Shown here one piece after another: positions 9,113-18,791 of a stretch of DNA of 64,000 nucleotides. The notes beneath the pieces are model-generated. The model saw nothing but the letters and a program-made list of their open reading frames with translations. It did no database searches and was not told the origin of the DNA. Each line of letters starts with the position of its first letter. Within the stretch, counting starts at the first letter, position 1. The stretch spans positions 1 through 64,000 of the forward strand of contig CAZROA010000069.1 of NCBI GenBank assembly GCA_964601575.1. Direction: 5' to 3'. The position numbers and the translations under genes are program-made. The stretch comes from CAZKEG01 sp964601575 (GTDB taxonomy: Bacteria > Desulfobacterota > Thermodesulfobacteria > Thermodesulfobacteriales > Thermodesulfatatoraceae).

Positions 9113-9911
9113 AGGCGAGGGCAAAGAGACCGGTTCCCTTTTTGCCAGCCGTTTGTCCACCAAATGGCTGGGTAGAAAAATTTTATTCTATCGAGAACTT
9201 ACCTCCACCCAGGATGAAGCCAAACGTCTGGCCCCGGAGGCCCCTCAAGGGCTAGTTATCTGGACCGATCGACAGACTAAAGGGCGCGGGAGGTTGGCCC
9301 GCAGATGGCATTCTCCTCGGGGAGCTGGACTCTATTTTTCCCTCATCCTTAAAGAGCCCCTGGCCCGTCCCCTTCCCCTTTATAGTTTGGCCACAGCCGT
9401 CGGGGTGGCCGAGGCCTTGGAGGATGAAATAGGGGTTCCCTTTTCGCTCAAGTGGCCCAATGATCTCCTCTTGAACGGACGCAAAGTAGGGGGCATTTTG
9501 GTTGAGGGAGTACTTACGGCCTTAATCATCGGTATAGGTTTAAATGTGAGTCTTTGCCGTGAGGATATGCCCCCAGAGATTCGCGAAAAGGCCACCTCCA
9601 TCCTTGAAGAGACTGGGCTTTCGCCGAGCCGGGCCAGGCTCTTGCGTGCCATCCTAAAAAATCTAGAAGAGATTTATGAAGAACTGTTAGCCAAGGGTTT
9701 TGAAGGTATTAGATCGCGTTGGCAGGAAAGAGACGTGGCCTTTTTGACCCGGGTGGTCCTTAAACGGGCTGATCAAGTGATCACTGGGGTGGCCCTTGGC
9801 CCATCCCCTGACGGTAGCCTTATCATAAAGACCTCCTCCGGTCATCTTCGCGTCTCCTCTGGAGAGATCCTCCTCTGGGAGATTCCTGGCTGGGAAAGCC
9901 AGGCTGCCTAG
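9099..9911 (+). CDS. birA: Biotin-[acetyl-CoA-carboxylase] ligase
   Basis: A 270-residue biotin protein ligase that makes biotinyl-AMP and transfers biotin to carrier lysines. The adenylate-binding loop is KGRGRLARRWHSPRGAG (about residues 60-76), followed by SLKWPNDLLLNGRKVGGILVEG. There is no N-terminal winged helix, so it is a monofunctional (class I) ligase with no DNA-binding role. The start is TTG at 9099, with AAGG about 7 bases upstream, inside the end of pyrR. A C-terminal SH3-like domain is present (about 218-262). Confidence 0.92.
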   Translation: MNEVKGEGKETGSLFASRLSTKWLGRKILFYRELTSTQDEAKRLAPEAPQGLVIWTDRQTKGRGRLARRWHSPRGAGLYFSLILKEPLARPLPLYSLATAVGVAEALEDEIGVPFSLKWPNDLLLNGRKVGGILVEGVLTALIIGIGLNVSLCREDMPPEIREKATSILEETGLSPSRARLLRAILKNLEEIYEELLAKGFEGIRSRWQERDVAFLTRVVLKRADQVITGVALGPSPDGSLIIKTSSGHLRVSSGEILLWEIPGWESQAA

Positions 9912-9972
9912 TTGACACCGTCCACCTGCCAAGTAAATTCATTCTTTGAAAAAGAAAAATGCGGGTTTGAGC

Positions 9973-11274
9973 ATGACTATTAAAGAACGAGCGCAAAAAG
10001 GAGAAATAACCCCGGAGATAGAGGCTTGTGCCAAACAGGAAAACATCTCGGCTGAAAAATTGCGTCAGTTAGTGGCCGAGGGCAAGGCGGTCATTCCAGC
10101 TAATCGCCGGGCCAATCTTACCAGACCCTGTGCCATTGGTGCTGGCCTTAAGACCAAGGTAAACGCTAATATCGGCACCTCCCGCGATTTACCAGAAGTA
10201 GAGCCTGAGCTGGAAAAACTAAAAGTGGCCTTAGAAGCTGGAGCAGATACCATCATGGATCTTTCTACCGGCGGTTCGATAGATGAGATCCGCCGTCGGA
10301 TTCGAGAACAATGTCCAGTGCCTTTGGGGACGGTGCCTATTTATCAAGCGGCGGTAGAGGCGGTAGAGATTCATCACAAGCCCATCGTCGAGATGACGGT
10401 GGAGGAGATCTTCAAGGCCATCGAGAAGCAGGCTGAAGACGGGGTTGATTTTATGACTGTACACTGCGGGGTGACCCGCACGGTGCTTGAACGTTTTGAG
10501 AGCCGGCAGCGGGTCTTGGGGGTAGTCTCCCGCGGTGGGTCCTTTTTGGTCGAATGGATGGTATATAACCAGAAAGAAAATCCCCTTTACGAGTATTTTG
10601 ATGATCTTCTGGCCATTGCTAAGGAATACGATATAACCCTTTCTCTGGGTGATGGTATCAGACCAGGTTGCTTGGCAGATGCCACCGATGGTCCGCAGAT
10701 CCAGGAATTAATCATCTTGGGGGAACTTACCCTTCGGGCCTGGGAGGCCGGAGTCCAGGTGATGATCGAAGGGCCGGGGCATGTCCCCCTTGATCAGGTC
10801 GAGGCCAACGTGATGCTGGAAAAGAAGCTCTGTCACGGGGCCCCGTTTTACGTCCTTGGCCCGTTGGTCCTTGATATTGCCCCGGGCTATGATCATATCG
10901 GCTGTGCCATCGGTGGAGCGGTGGCCGCTGCCGCTGGGGCTGATTTTCTCTGTTATGTCACACCGGCGGAGCATCTCCGATTGCCCACTTTGGAGGATGT
11001 ACGTGAAGGGGTTATTGCCGCCCGTATCGCCGCCCATGCCGCTGATATCGTTAAAAAGGTCCCTGGGGCCTTTGAGAAGGATTTAGAGATGGCCAAGGCC
11101 AGGGCCAAGCTTGATTGGGAGGCCCAGATAAAACTCTCTATCGACCCAGAGAAGGCCCGCCGCTATCGCCTGGAAGGCGGTGTATCTAAGGGGAGGGCCT
11201 GTACCATGTGTGGGGAATATTGTGCTATTAAGGTCTACCAACGAGCCCGGGAGAAGAAATTTTTTACCAATTAG
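9973..11274 (+). CDS. thiC: Phosphomethylpyrimidine synthase ThiC
   Basis: A 433-residue radical-SAM-type enzyme that rearranges aminoimidazole ribotide into HMP-phosphate for thiamine. Conserved stretches include [40 protein letters not shown] and [12 protein letters not shown]. The C-terminal cluster motif is CTMCGEYC, spaced CX2CX3C, near residue 411. It lacks the long N-terminal extension of proteobacterial ThiC. The ATG at 9973 fits the family; an in-frame TTG at 9946 is an alternative. No TPP riboswitch is seen in the short upstream gap. The stop overlaps the next convergent gene by 4 bases. Confidence 0.95.
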   Translation: MTIKERAQKGEITPEIEACAKQENISAEKLRQLVAEGKAVIPANRRANLTRPCAIGAGLKTKVNANIGTSRDLPEVEPELEKLKVALEAGADTIMDLSTGGSIDEIRRRIREQCPVPLGTVPIYQAAVEAVEIHHKPIVEMTVEEIFKAIEKQAEDGVDFMTVHCGVTRTVLERFESRQRVLGVVSRGGSFLVEWMVYNQKENPLYEYFDDLLAIAKEYDITLSLGDGIRPGCLADATDGPQIQELIILGELTLRAWEAGVQVMIEGPGHVPLDQVEANVMLEKKLCHGAPFYVLGPLVLDIAPGYDHIGCAIGGAVAAAAGADFLCYVTPAEHLRLPTLEDVREGVIAARIAAHAADIVKKVPGAFEKDLEMAKARAKLDWEAQIKLSIDPEKARRYRLEGGVSKGRACTMCGEYCAIKVYQRAREKKFFTN

Positions 11275-11759
11275 GCAAATTTGTTGAGGATCCAAGTGAT
11301 AATTTCGCTCTTCAGCTTCATGTTGTCTTCCTCGGTCATGTTGGTCAACCAGCGCCTAACCCATTTTTGAAGACGATTGAAATGGGCCTGGTTTAGTTTC
11401 TCCCCGTAGACCAGCTCTAAGGCCTGGAGATACCAGATAAAGATGGCATGAAGGGGGATACATTGGTATTCCAGGGTGATGGGATAGAGGGCTTCGTAAA
11501 AGGCCCGGTTGATAAATTTGCGATCCGGCTCGCTGCCAAATTTTTTGATGATTAAACGGGAGACGTTTTCCTCTTCTTCACCGACCTCTTGGACGCGTTC
11601 TTGCAAGAGGCGCAGATTTTCGTTTAATATCTCCATCCGCTCTTTGTTAAGGCGGATGATTTCTTCTTGGAGAAAACCTAAGGCCAACGGGTTTTCACGC
11701 TCGCGATAATATTTGGCCAATTTTTGCCTTAGGGCCGACTTTCTCGAACGACCGCCCAT
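11271..11759 (-). CDS. Hypothetical helical protein
   Basis: A 162-residue protein that I do not recognise. Residues 1-80 are highly charged and helical, probably coiled coil (repeated E/K/R with leucines around [12 protein letters not shown] and [13 protein letters not shown]). Residues 85-162 are more globular and rich in aromatics ([18 protein letters not shown]). A good ribosome site (GGAGG) precedes the ATG. It has no signal peptide or membrane span. An inverted repeat lies about 100 bases upstream. It converges on thiC, so thiC gives no functional hint. Confidence 0.7.
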   Translation of the reverse strand: MGGRSRKSALRQKLAKYYRERENPLALGFLQEEIIRLNKERMEILNENLRLLQERVQEVGEEEENVSRLIIKKFGSEPDRKFINRAFYEALYPITLEYQCIPLHAIFIWYLQALELVYGEKLNQAHFNRLQKWVRRWLTNMTEEDNMKLKSEIITWILNKFA

Positions 11760-11856
11760 CTTTTTCCTCCTTTAAGACACTTCCCTCATAAAAGATTTTG
11801 AAATTAGGGGAAGATTTTAAAAGGATTTATTTTGTCTAAACTTTTCGATAAAAGAG

Positions 11857-11873
11857 TAAGCTTTTTTAGCTTA
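11857..11873. promoter_or_regulatory. Inverted repeat TAAGCT-N5-AGCTTA
   Basis: A perfect 6-bp inverted repeat with a 5-T spacer in the A/T-rich gap between the hypothetical gene (minus strand, starting at 11759) and the porin terminator. It could be an operator for the hypothetical gene. It is too A/T-rich and short to be a strong terminator. No other signal is clear in 11760-11934. Confidence 0.3.
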
Positions 11874-11934
11874 AACAGAGCTTTTTATTTTGGCAAGGAG
11901 ATTTCACCAAAGGATTTGAAGGCTTCAAAAATAC

Positions 11935-11961
11935 GAGACGGGGCCCTCAAGGCCCCGTCTC
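11935..11961 (-). terminator. Rho-independent terminator of the porin gene
   Basis: A perfect 11-bp stem, GAGACGGGGCC with GGCCCCGTCTC, and a 5-base loop. On the minus strand it is followed by GTATTTTT. It lies 20 bases after the stop of the outer-membrane porin gene. Confidence 0.9.
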
Positions 11962-11981
11962 TATCCAATTAGGCGGGGTGG

Positions 11982-12761
11982 TTAGAAGGAGACACTAAGG
12001 CTTACTCCGCCGTAAAAGTGGTCGTGATTATTGTCCCAAGAGGAAGCGGCCAAGAGTTTGTCGGCGTCATCGCTCAAAGAAAAGGAATAGGCCATTATAG
12101 GGGTAACGGTGAGATTTTCGGTCACCGGGATACTGACCGAAGCCGAGAGATCAAGATTTAGCCAACCGGAATAGGCATCGGTGGGATCATCAGGATCGGC
12201 ATAGGCCCCCTCATCGTTGGATTTGAGATAAAGGGCAGTGGCCGAGAGGTCTAAAGAGGCCTTTTTCCAGGGGAGGGCAAAGCTCTTCCCGGCGGAAAGC
12301 TCAAACCACCAGCCTGGATAATGGGAAATCTCGCGATAGACAGTAAACCCTAAAGAAATACCGGTTACCGGACAGGTCCCGGAAAGAGCGGTATAAATCT
12401 CAAAGGAATCCAAGTCTTCAAGAGAATAATAGACAGTCCCTATATCTAGAGAGAGACCGTAGGGTAGCTTGTCATAGGTATAACTCACGGTGAAGTCAGT
12501 TTCGTTCCAGTTGGCCTCATCTGAAGTAGCCTCATCGGTATCGTAATTACCCCAAAAATTGACGGAAAAGCCCTTATAGCCCATGGTCATAGAGGGTTGG
12601 ATGACCAGAGAATTATCGGAAAGGGCCATCCCCCGCCAGATATACTGGCTCATAAAATCAACCGAAAAATCCACGGTGGGCTTTTCTGCTGCCCAGGTCG
12701 GAGAAAGACCGATCAAGACCAACAAACACACCGCCAAAGACCAACCTTTTACTTTGCTCAT
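11982..12761 (-). CDS. Putative outer-membrane porin, TorF-like (TIGR02001 type)
   Basis: A 259-residue exported protein. The signal peptide ends near PTWA-AE (residue 25). The mature chain is a run of alternating amphipathic strands ending in the terminal phenylalanine typical of outer-membrane barrels (SVSF). The early motif SQYIWRGMALSDNSLVIQPS matches the 'YIWRG' signature of the TorF/TIGR02001 family. Genes of this family often sit beside amt and glnK, as here, suggesting a role in nitrogen-compound passage; that is inference from context. GGAGG precedes the ATG and a strong terminator follows. Confidence 0.8.
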   Translation of the reverse strand: MSKVKGWSLAVCLLVLIGLSPTWAAEKPTVDFSVDFMSQYIWRGMALSDNSLVIQPSMTMGYKGFSVNFWGNYDTDEATSDEANWNETDFTVSYTYDKLPYGLSLDIGTVYYSLEDLDSFEIYTALSGTCPVTGISLGFTVYREISHYPGWWFELSAGKSFALPWKKASLDLSATALYLKSNDEGAYADPDDPTDAYSGWLNLDLSASVSIPVTENLTVTPIMAYSFSLSDDADKLLAASSWDNNHDHFYGGVSLSVSF

Positions 12762-12814
12762 GATTGAACCTCCTTTTATTTGATTTTTAAAAGCTTTTGT
12801 TGGCCAAAGAAGGC

Positions 12815-12833
12815 GGGGGAGGGGGCCTCCCCC
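12815..12833. terminator. G/C-rich hairpin between glnK and the porin gene
   Basis: An 8-bp perfect stem (GGGGGAGG with CCTCCCCC) and a 3-base loop lies 34 bases after the glnK stop and 54 bases before the porin start. The downstream minus-strand T-tract is weak (CTTCTTT), so it may act as a partial terminator that lowers porin expression relative to amt-glnK, or as an mRNA 3'-end stabiliser. Confidence 0.5.
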
Positions 12834-12866
12834 GAAAACCTCCAGGAGAGGAGGTAAGGGCTTTTT

Positions 12867-13205
12867 TTAAATAGCGGCTCCTCCGCGTTCACCGCTCCTT
12901 ATGCGCAAGGCGTCCAATACCTCGTAGACAAAGATCTTTCCATCACCGATCTCACCGGTCCTGGCCGCCATGGCGATGGTTTCCATGATCTTCTCCATGT
13001 CTTCGTCTTTGCAGACCACCTTGATCTCAAGTTTGGGCAAAAGGTCCACTTTGTATTCCCGACCCCTGAATTGCTCGATGAGTCCAGCTTGACGTCCGTG
13101 TCCTTCTACCTGGGTCACCGTCACCCCTGGATGTCCGGCTTTCTCTAAGGCCTCAAGGACATCCTGGAGTTTTTCTGGTCGGATAATGGCTCTTATTTCC
13201 TTCAT
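12867..13205 (-). CDS. glnK: Nitrogen regulatory protein P-II
   Basis: A 112-residue PII signalling protein that reports 2-oxoglutarate and adenylate status and blocks AmtB when ammonium is plentiful. The T-loop is complete, with Tyr51 (REYKVDLLPK) available for uridylylation. The B-loop TGEIGDGKIFVYEV is intact. It follows amt after 3 bases, with GGAGG at the junction; this amt-glnK order is reversed from the usual glnK-amt. The pairing with amt favours GlnK rather than GlnB. Confidence 0.95.
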   Translation of the reverse strand: MKEIRAIIRPEKLQDVLEALEKAGHPGVTVTQVEGHGRQAGLIEQFRGREYKVDLLPKLEIKVVCKDEDMEKIMETIAMAARTGEIGDGKIFVYEVLDALRIRSGERGGAAI

Positions 13206-13208
13206 TTT

Positions 13209-14573
13209 TTACCTCCTCATGGTGTAAAATTCCGGATAGGCAGGGGTACCATGTTCGATGATGTCCAAGCCCTGAATCTCTTCTCTGGGTTCCACCCGAA
13301 TGCCGATGAGGAGATCAAGGACCTTGAATAGGATTAGACCGCATCCGAAGGCCCAGACAAAGAGGGCTGCAGCCCCGATGAGCTGAGCAATGAGCTGTCC
13401 GGCCCCGCCGCCGTAAAGAAGCCCTTTTACAAAGGGTGGGTCAATCGAATAATTACCATAAGTGCCGTCGGCAAAGAGCCCTACGGAAATGAGTCCCCAG
13501 AGCCCGTTAAAACCGTGTACCGGGACAGCACCGACCGGGTCGTCGATCTTCAAGGCCTCTAGGAGATAGACCCCGATGACCAAGATGATCCCAGCCACGA
13601 TACCGATTACCACTGCTGCCCAAGACTCCACCCAGGCACAAGGGGCGGTAATGGCCACCAGCCCGGCCAAAACTCCGTTAAGGGCCATACCAAGGTCCCA
13701 CTTTTTGGTCTTGGCCAACACGATGATTAAGGCCGTGAGCGAGGCCGCTGAAGCCGCCAAAGTGGTATTCACGGCAATGACCGAAATCCTCAGATGATGG
13801 GCGGAGAAAGTAGAGCCGGGATTAAAGCCGTACCAACCGAACCAAAGGATGAAGACTCCCAAGGCAGCCAGACCAATGTTATGACCGGGTATGGCCCGGG
13901 GTTTCCCTTCTCGGTCGAACTTACCATAGCGTGGACCAAGGACGATGGCCCCGGCCAGACCTACCAAGCCCCCGACAGCATGGACCACTCCTGATCCGGC
14001 AAAGTCAAGGTGCCCTAAACCGAACTTGAGCTGTGAAAGCCAACCACCACCCCAGACCCAGTGGGCGTAAATTGGGTAGACTACCGCGCTGATGGCGATG
14101 GAATAGAGCAGATAGGCCGAGAATTTGATCCGTTCAGCCACTGCTCCGGAGACGATAGTGGCTGCGGTAGCACAAAAGACCATTTGCCAAAAGAAGGAAA
14201 GATAATTGCTTACATCGTAGCCGTCGCCAGCCAGAAAAAAGCCTGAAGTGCCCATAAAGCCCTTCCAGTCTGTACCCATCAAGATGGCATAACCCACGGC
14301 CCAGAAGGCCAGCGATCCGGCGACGAAGTCCATCAAGTTTTTGGTGAGGAGATTGGTGGTGTTTTTGGAACGGCAAAAACCCGCTTCCACACAAGCAAAA
14401 CCGGCCTGCATGAACATGACCAAGAAACCACAGATCAGTACCCAGACGAAATCCACCGCCTTACCAGGGTCAGCCTTAATGGTTTGAGCCCCGGTAGGGT
14501 CTCCGGCAAGTGCTGTTGCCCCCCAAAAAAGGGCCAGAGCCAGACCCAACAACAAGAAACGCCATCTGCCCAT
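13209..14573 (-). CDS. amt: Ammonium transporter
   Basis: A 454-residue Amt/Mep/Rh protein with a cleavable signal peptide (about 1-24) followed by the 11 membrane spans of the family. The pore twin histidines are His198 (GSGVVHAVGG) and His353 (GAVPVHGFNGLWG). The periplasmic Phe/Trp gate region and the conserved AGFACVEAGFCRSKN segment are present. It heads an amt-glnK unit. A sigma54-type promoter lies about 36-54 bases before the ATG, and a sigma54 activator is encoded next to it, so expression is probably nitrogen-regulated. AAAGGAGG lies 7 bases before the ATG. Confidence 0.97.
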   Translation of the reverse strand: MGRWRFLLLGLALALFWGATALAGDPTGAQTIKADPGKAVDFVWVLICGFLVMFMQAGFACVEAGFCRSKNTTNLLTKNLMDFVAGSLAFWAVGYAILMGTDWKGFMGTSGFFLAGDGYDVSNYLSFFWQMVFCATAATIVSGAVAERIKFSAYLLYSIAISAVVYPIYAHWVWGGGWLSQLKFGLGHLDFAGSGVVHAVGGLVGLAGAIVLGPRYGKFDREGKPRAIPGHNIGLAALGVFILWFGWYGFNPGSTFSAHHLRISVIAVNTTLAASAASLTALIIVLAKTKKWDLGMALNGVLAGLVAITAPCAWVESWAAVVIGIVAGIILVIGVYLLEALKIDDPVGAVPVHGFNGLWGLISVGLFADGTYGNYSIDPPFVKGLLYGGGAGQLIAQLIGAAALFVWAFGCGLILFKVLDLLIGIRVEPREEIQGLDIIEHGTPAYPEFYTMRR

Positions 14574-14608
14574 GATCTAACCTCCTTTTCAAGTTTTATT
14601 TTTGGTTA

Positions 14609-14627
14609 AAGCAACTAATATGCCAAT
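14609..14627 (-). promoter_or_regulatory. Sigma54 (-24/-12) promoter of amt-glnK
   Basis: On the minus strand the sequence TTGGCATATTAGTTGCTTT carries GG and GC exactly 10 bases apart (GG at 14624-14623, GC at 14612-14611), close to the TGGCAC-N5-TTGC consensus. It lies about 36 bases before the amt start. Confidence 0.8.
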
Positions 14628-14635
14628 TTGTTTTA

Positions 14636-14699
14636 TTGCTTTAGCAAAAACATTTTTCATTCGGAACTCGGCAAAGACTTTTCAAAAATTTTCAAAAAT
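14636..14699. promoter_or_regulatory. Possible activator-binding region upstream of amt
   Basis: Two structured elements lie upstream of the sigma54 promoter. TTGCT-TT-AGCAA (14636-14647) is an inverted repeat, and TTTCAAAAAT occurs twice in direct tandem (14680-14689 and 14690-14699). Neither matches the NifA consensus TGT-N10-ACA. They are candidates for binding of the adjacent sigma54 activator; this is inference. Confidence 0.35.
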
Positions 14700-14749
14700 G
14701 TTAAGAAATTAAATTACAAAAATGACATTTCCTAAAGACGAAGTAAAAA

Positions 14750-16327
14750 CTATGAGGGAGGAGTCTTGAAGGGTTTGCGTACCGGAGGACGCCCGTGTTT
14801 CAGGGGAATTTGGCCTTCTAAACCTAATTTTTTGATCCGATAACGTAATTGTCTGAAACTGAGCCCCAATTCTTTGGCTGCTCGAGCAATGACAAAATCG
14901 TGTCTTTTCAAGATACGATAAATCTCTTCGGCAGAGGGTTCAGTGCGAGGAATTTCTTGATCTTCTGCTAAAAACAATTCCTTGGCCTCTGGCTTTTTGA
15001 GAAGGGATTTGACTTCTTGGACGTCTACCTTCTTTTGGTCACACACAATAAAGAGTCTTTCCAAAAAGTTTTCCAATTCCCGGATATTTCCAGGCCAAGG
15101 ATAGCGAACCATGATTTCCATGGCCTCCGGGCTAAATCTCAGTTCCCGGGCATATTCTTTACTCAGGCGACGTAGGATAAAGTTGATCAGCAAGGGAATG
15201 TCTTCCCGTCTCCTTCGCAGGGGCGGAAGACTGATGGGAAAGACGTTTAGACGAAAATAGAGATCTTCGCGGAAGCTTCCATGGGCGACCAATTTGGAGA
15301 GATCTTGGTTAGTGGCGGCGATAATCCTTACATCTACCCTCCTGGTCTTGGTGCTCCCGAGACGTTCGAATTCCCGTTCCTGGATGAAGCGCAGGAGTTT
15401 GGCCTGTAGGGGGAGAGAGAGTTCGGCCACTTCGTCAAGAAAAATGGTCCCACCTTCGGCCTCTTCCAACCGTCCTGGTTTGCTGGACACTGCCCCGGTA
15501 AAGGCCCCTCGTTCGTAACCGAATAGTTCAGCCTCAAGGAGATTTTCCGGGAGTACAGCGCAATTTATCTTTACAAATGGCCCAGAGGCCCGGGGGGAGA
15601 GTTCGTGAATCAGTCTAGCGGTAAGGGTCTTTCCAGTACCAGACTCACCCAGCAAGAGCACGGTGGCCTTGGTCGGGGCCACTCGACGTACCAAGGCCAA
15701 GACCCTCTGCATCTCTGGATTGCGAGAACTGGCCATAAAGTCACTAAAGCGTTTTTTTAATTCCGTGCGCAGGACGAGGTTTTCCTGGCGCAGGCGTTGC
15801 TCCCGTTCCTCTACTTTACGTCTTAGGCTTACAAATTGAGCCACTAAAAGGGCCACTATCTCCAAAAAACGAATATCCTCTCGGAAATCGATCTCTGTAC
15901 CAAAGAGTCGATCCACGGAAAGGACGCCGATCACTTGGTCCTCCAGGACGATGGGTACCGCAATGAAAGAGATTCGATCTTTGTGTAATTTTCTGGCCCC
16001 GGTACGGTTCAAGAAGAGAGGTTCTTCGCGAACATCAAGGACGAGGCACGGTTCTCCGGAAAGAAAGACCTTGCCCGTGATCCCTTCTCCAGGGGCATAG
16101 ATGCCGCGTCGTTCTTCTTCTGGAGAAAGGCCATAAGAGGCGCGGATGAGGAGCCGATTCAGATCTTCGTCAAAGAGGGTGATGGCCGCCCGTTCCATTT
16201 TGAGCTTTTTGCCAAGGATGCACAGGATGCTACGCAGGGCTTCGTCTAAATCCAGCGCCTCTCCAATGATCCGGCAGGCCGCATGCAAGACTTCTAACTT
16301 TACAGAATCTATACCCTTTTCAAGCAT
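14750..16327 (-). CDS. Sigma54-dependent transcriptional activator, NifA-like (GAF-AAA-HTH)
   Basis: A 525-residue enhancer-binding protein. Residues about 20-170 form a GAF sensor domain, followed by a coiled linker. The AAA+ domain (about 200-430) has Walker A GESGTGKT (227-234), the sigma54-contacting GAFTGA loop (274-279) and Walker [11 protein letters not shown] Fis-type helix-turn-helix closes the protein (about 468-500). This order is that of NifA. It overlaps the nifV-like stop by 8 bases and ends 176 bases before amt, whose promoter is sigma54-type; regulation of amt or of nif genes elsewhere is likely. Confidence 0.92.
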   Translation of the reverse strand: MLEKGIDSVKLEVLHAACRIIGEALDLDEALRSILCILGKKLKMERAAITLFDEDLNRLLIRASYGLSPEEERRGIYAPGEGITGKVFLSGEPCLVLDVREEPLFLNRTGARKLHKDRISFIAVPIVLEDQVIGVLSVDRLFGTEIDFREDIRFLEIVALLVAQFVSLRRKVEEREQRLRQENLVLRTELKKRFSDFMASSRNPEMQRVLALVRRVAPTKATVLLLGESGTGKTLTARLIHELSPRASGPFVKINCAVLPENLLEAELFGYERGAFTGAVSSKPGRLEEAEGGTIFLDEVAELSLPLQAKLLRFIQEREFERLGSTKTRRVDVRIIAATNQDLSKLVAHGSFREDLYFRLNVFPISLPPLRRRREDIPLLINFILRRLSKEYARELRFSPEAMEIMVRYPWPGNIRELENFLERLFIVCDQKKVDVQEVKSLLKKPEAKELFLAEDQEIPRTEPSAEEIYRILKRHDFVIARAAKELGLSFRQLRYRIKKLGLEGQIPLKHGRPPVRKPFKTPPS

Positions 16328-17507
16328 TTGACTTTTTTGTAAAAATTAAATCTTCAAAAGGGTCAAATTTGTAACTTCCTTTAGGAGAGACCTTGCCCAA
16401 AAAGAGATATTTTTGGGCCACTCGACGAATTTCCGGGTCGGTTAAGGGGCGTCCTTTCTCACGCGAGAGTCGTTTGAGATGTTTGACAATAATGTCCAGC
16501 GAAGGTTCGGTAAGTCTCAGGCCGTATTCGCGTAATTTGGCCTTAATGGCTGCCCTACCTGACTTGGCCCCGATACCGAATTTTCGTTTAAGCCCTAATG
16601 CTTCGGGAGGAAAGGGTTCATAGAGTTCTTTGGCCTTGTACAGGCCTTCCACGTGCAGGCCTGTTTCGCAGTAAAAGAGTTTTCGACCTAAAATGGGTTT
16701 AAATTCCGAAAGAGAAGTTCCCGCATGCCAGGCTACAAAATGACAGGCCGGAGAGAGTTTTTCCAGGCGATAATGTCTTTTTCCACGCCGAAAGTAAAGA
16801 TAGGCCAAGACCTCTTCTAGTGGAGCAATCCCTGCCCGTTCTCCGAGACCAAGAAGGCTCACGTCCACCCAATTCGCCCCGGCCTCAAGGGCAGCGATGG
16901 CGTTTCCAGTGGCCAAGCCAAAGTCGTTGTGGGCGTGGAAAGATAGTTCAGTTTGGGGAAAGGCGGTCTTAATTTTTTTGATCAAGGCTTCGGTCTCTAA
17001 GGGGTTTAAGAGGCCGAGGGTGTCTGAGAGGCGAATACGTTTCGCTCCAGCTTGTACCGCGACCTCGATCACTCGAAAAAGAAAATCCTCTTCAGCGCGA
17101 CTGGTATCCTCAAGCCCGAGGGAAACGTAACTGAATCTAGAAGCCGCTTGGCTTACTAGGGTTTCGATCCTTTTGAGGAGCTTTACCTTGGAGAGGCGAA
17201 GTCGTTTTCGGAGATGAAGAGGAGAAACCGGGACACTCAGATTCAGTTTTGCTTCGGGAAAGGATTCAGCCAACAGGAGATCTTCCTCCCGTAAGCGGCA
17301 CCAAAGGCTTAGCTTTCCCAGAAATCCTCTTTTCAGGAGGGTCTCCCATAGGGCTTTTAATTCTTCGTCTTCTCTTACCACCCCTATTTCGATCTCTTCT
17401 ATCCCAAGTTCCATCAAAAAACAGGCGATCCTTTGCCTGATTTCTAAGGAAAAGTAGACTCCGTAGCGTTGTTCCCCTTCTCTTAGGGTGGTGTCTAATA
17501 GCTTCAT
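16320..17507 (-). CDS. nifV: Homocitrate synthase NifV-like (HMGL-like acyltransferase)
   Basis: A 395-residue member of the isopropylmalate/homocitrate synthase family. The N-terminal motif [11 protein letters not shown] carries the metal-ligand aspartate and catalytic arginine. [14 protein letters not shown] supplies the HxH metal ligands, and ETGLHVEGL lies in the C-terminal part. Fusion by overlap to a NifA-like regulator argues for the nitrogenase-cofactor homocitrate synthase NifV over lysine-pathway or leucine enzymes, but no nif structural gene is in the window, so substrate is inferred. The ATG at 17507 begins right at the first motif; TTG at 17525 is an alternative. Confidence 0.8.
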   Translation of the reverse strand: MKLLDTTLREGEQRYGVYFSLEIRQRIACFLMELGIEEIEIGVVREDEELKALWETLLKRGFLGKLSLWCRLREEDLLLAESFPEAKLNLSVPVSPLHLRKRLRLSKVKLLKRIETLVSQAASRFSYVSLGLEDTSRAEEDFLFRVIEVAVQAGAKRIRLSDTLGLLNPLETEALIKKIKTAFPQTELSFHAHNDFGLATGNAIAALEAGANWVDVSLLGLGERAGIAPLEEVLAYLYFRRGKRHYRLEKLSPACHFVAWHAGTSLSEFKPILGRKLFYCETGLHVEGLYKAKELYEPFPPEALGLKRKFGIGAKSGRAAIKAKLREYGLRLTEPSLDIIVKHLKRLSREKGRPLTDPEIRRVAQKYLFLGKVSPKGSYKFDPFEDLIFTKKSNA

Positions 17508-17555
17508 CACCGGAGAGAAAAGCAAATTTCATTCCAAATAAGGAGATATAGAAAA

Positions 17556-18791
17556 TTAACGGTGTTTACTAAGGGAAGATCGGATTAGGGCAGCGGTTTC
17601 AGGGGCCACTCCTTGATGTTTGAAAAAGAGTTTTTCTGCGGCCTCACTCATGGACTTTCTCTTTTTTGTAATCTCTTTCCAGGCCGTAGCGATGGCCTGA
17701 GGATCAGGAGGGACCTCAAGCCCGGCCCCTTGTCTTTGAAATTCTTTGGCTAGGTTTCGCACACTTTCGTGATAAGGCCCGAAAGTAACCGGGACACCTA
17801 AGCAAGCAGGTTCAAGGAGATTATGTCCGCCCAACGGGACCAGGGACCCGCCGACGAAGGCCGTTTCTCCTAGGGCGTAGAGGGCTCGTAGTTCACCCAA
17901 AGTATCTACGACGAGGACTCGACAAGGCTGCGGTCTGCTCCTTCGAGCCGTGGGGAAACCTTGTTTGCGGGCCAAATCTTCTACTTCATGGGCTCGTTCT
18001 GGATGACGCGGGCAGAGAATAAGGCTCCCTTGGCCAAAGAGTTTAAAGGCCTTAAGCAGGAGCTCCTCTTCTCCTGGATGGGTGGAACCGCAGACGATGA
18101 CTGGTTGGACGAGGTAAGGGCCTAGTTCTTTAAAAAGCTGTTTTACCTTGGAGACCTCGGGTAAGGCAAGGTCGAACTTGAGGTTTCCAAGATAAAGGAT
18201 CGGTTTTTCCGGTAAAAGGGCCTGAAAACGTTTGGCATCGTCTTCGGTGGCGGTGGTCAAGAGCTCAAAAGGATCGTAGAGGAAACGGGCTAGGCTAGGC
18301 CATTTTCTTAGACGTTTATAGGCCTTTTGAGAGATGGCTGCATTGACCATGAAAACCTGGGTACCTTTTTGCCTTAGAGACCAAAGGAGATTGGGCCAGA
18401 CGTCTGTTTCCACCAAGATATAAGCTTCCGGCTGGATGGTCTTGACAAAGTTTTGCACAATGGGCCTTAGGTCAAGAGGAGCGGGGAAAATGACCTCTAC
18501 TTCAGACCTTAAGTGACGACAGGCAAAGGAAAAGCCAGAGCTGGTGGTAACGCTCAAGACCACGGTGGCAGAAGAAAATTCCGCCTTTAGGGCCTTGAGC
18601 AGGCCTCTTGCCGCCTGAATTTCTCCCACCGAAAGGGCGTGGACCCAGATGACAGGCCGGCTTAAAGCCAGAGAAGGAGGAAAAAGCCTCTTTAGGGCCA
18701 GAGATCTCCTTTTTTTGGCAAGAAGTGGCAACAGCCACAGAGGCCAGGTCAAGAGTTGGGCCAAATTGTAAGCGCGATAGAGATTTTTCAT
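17556..18791 (-). CDS. waaA: 3-deoxy-D-manno-octulosonic acid (Kdo) transferase
   Basis: A 411-residue GT-B glycosyltransferase that adds Kdo to lipid A precursors at the inner membrane, proof of a lipopolysaccharide outer membrane. An N-terminal membrane anchor (about 1-25) precedes the acceptor-side domain with WVHALSVGEIQAA. ILVETDVWPNLLW and the C-terminal donor region (GGHNLLEPACLGVPVTFGP) are diagnostic of WaaA. The ATG at 18791 has GGAG 8 bases upstream; the TTG two codons earlier is less likely. It precedes the nifV-like gene with a 48-base gap. Confidence 0.94.
   Translation of the reverse strand: MKNLYRAYNLAQLLTWPLWLLPLLAKKRRSLALKRLFPPSLALSRPVIWVHALSVGEIQAARGLLKALKAEFSSATVVLSVTTSSGFSFACRHLRSEVEVIFPAPLDLRPIVQNFVKTIQPEAYILVETDVWPNLLWSLRQKGTQVFMVNAAISQKAYKRLRKWPSLARFLYDPFELLTTATEDDAKRFQALLPEKPILYLGNLKFDLALPEVSKVKQLFKELGPYLVQPVIVCGSTHPGEEELLLKAFKLFGQGSLILCPRHPERAHEVEDLARKQGFPTARRSRPQPCRVLVVDTLGELRALYALGETAFVGGSLVPLGGHNLLEPACLGVPVTFGPYHESVRNLAKEFQRQGAGLEVPPDPQAIATAWKEITKKRKSMSEAAEKLFFKHQGVAPETAALIRSSLSKHR

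Noticed and set aside
9912..9972. TPP riboswitch before thiC
   Set aside because: The gap is only about 60 bases and no CTGAGA or ACCTGA elements are present.
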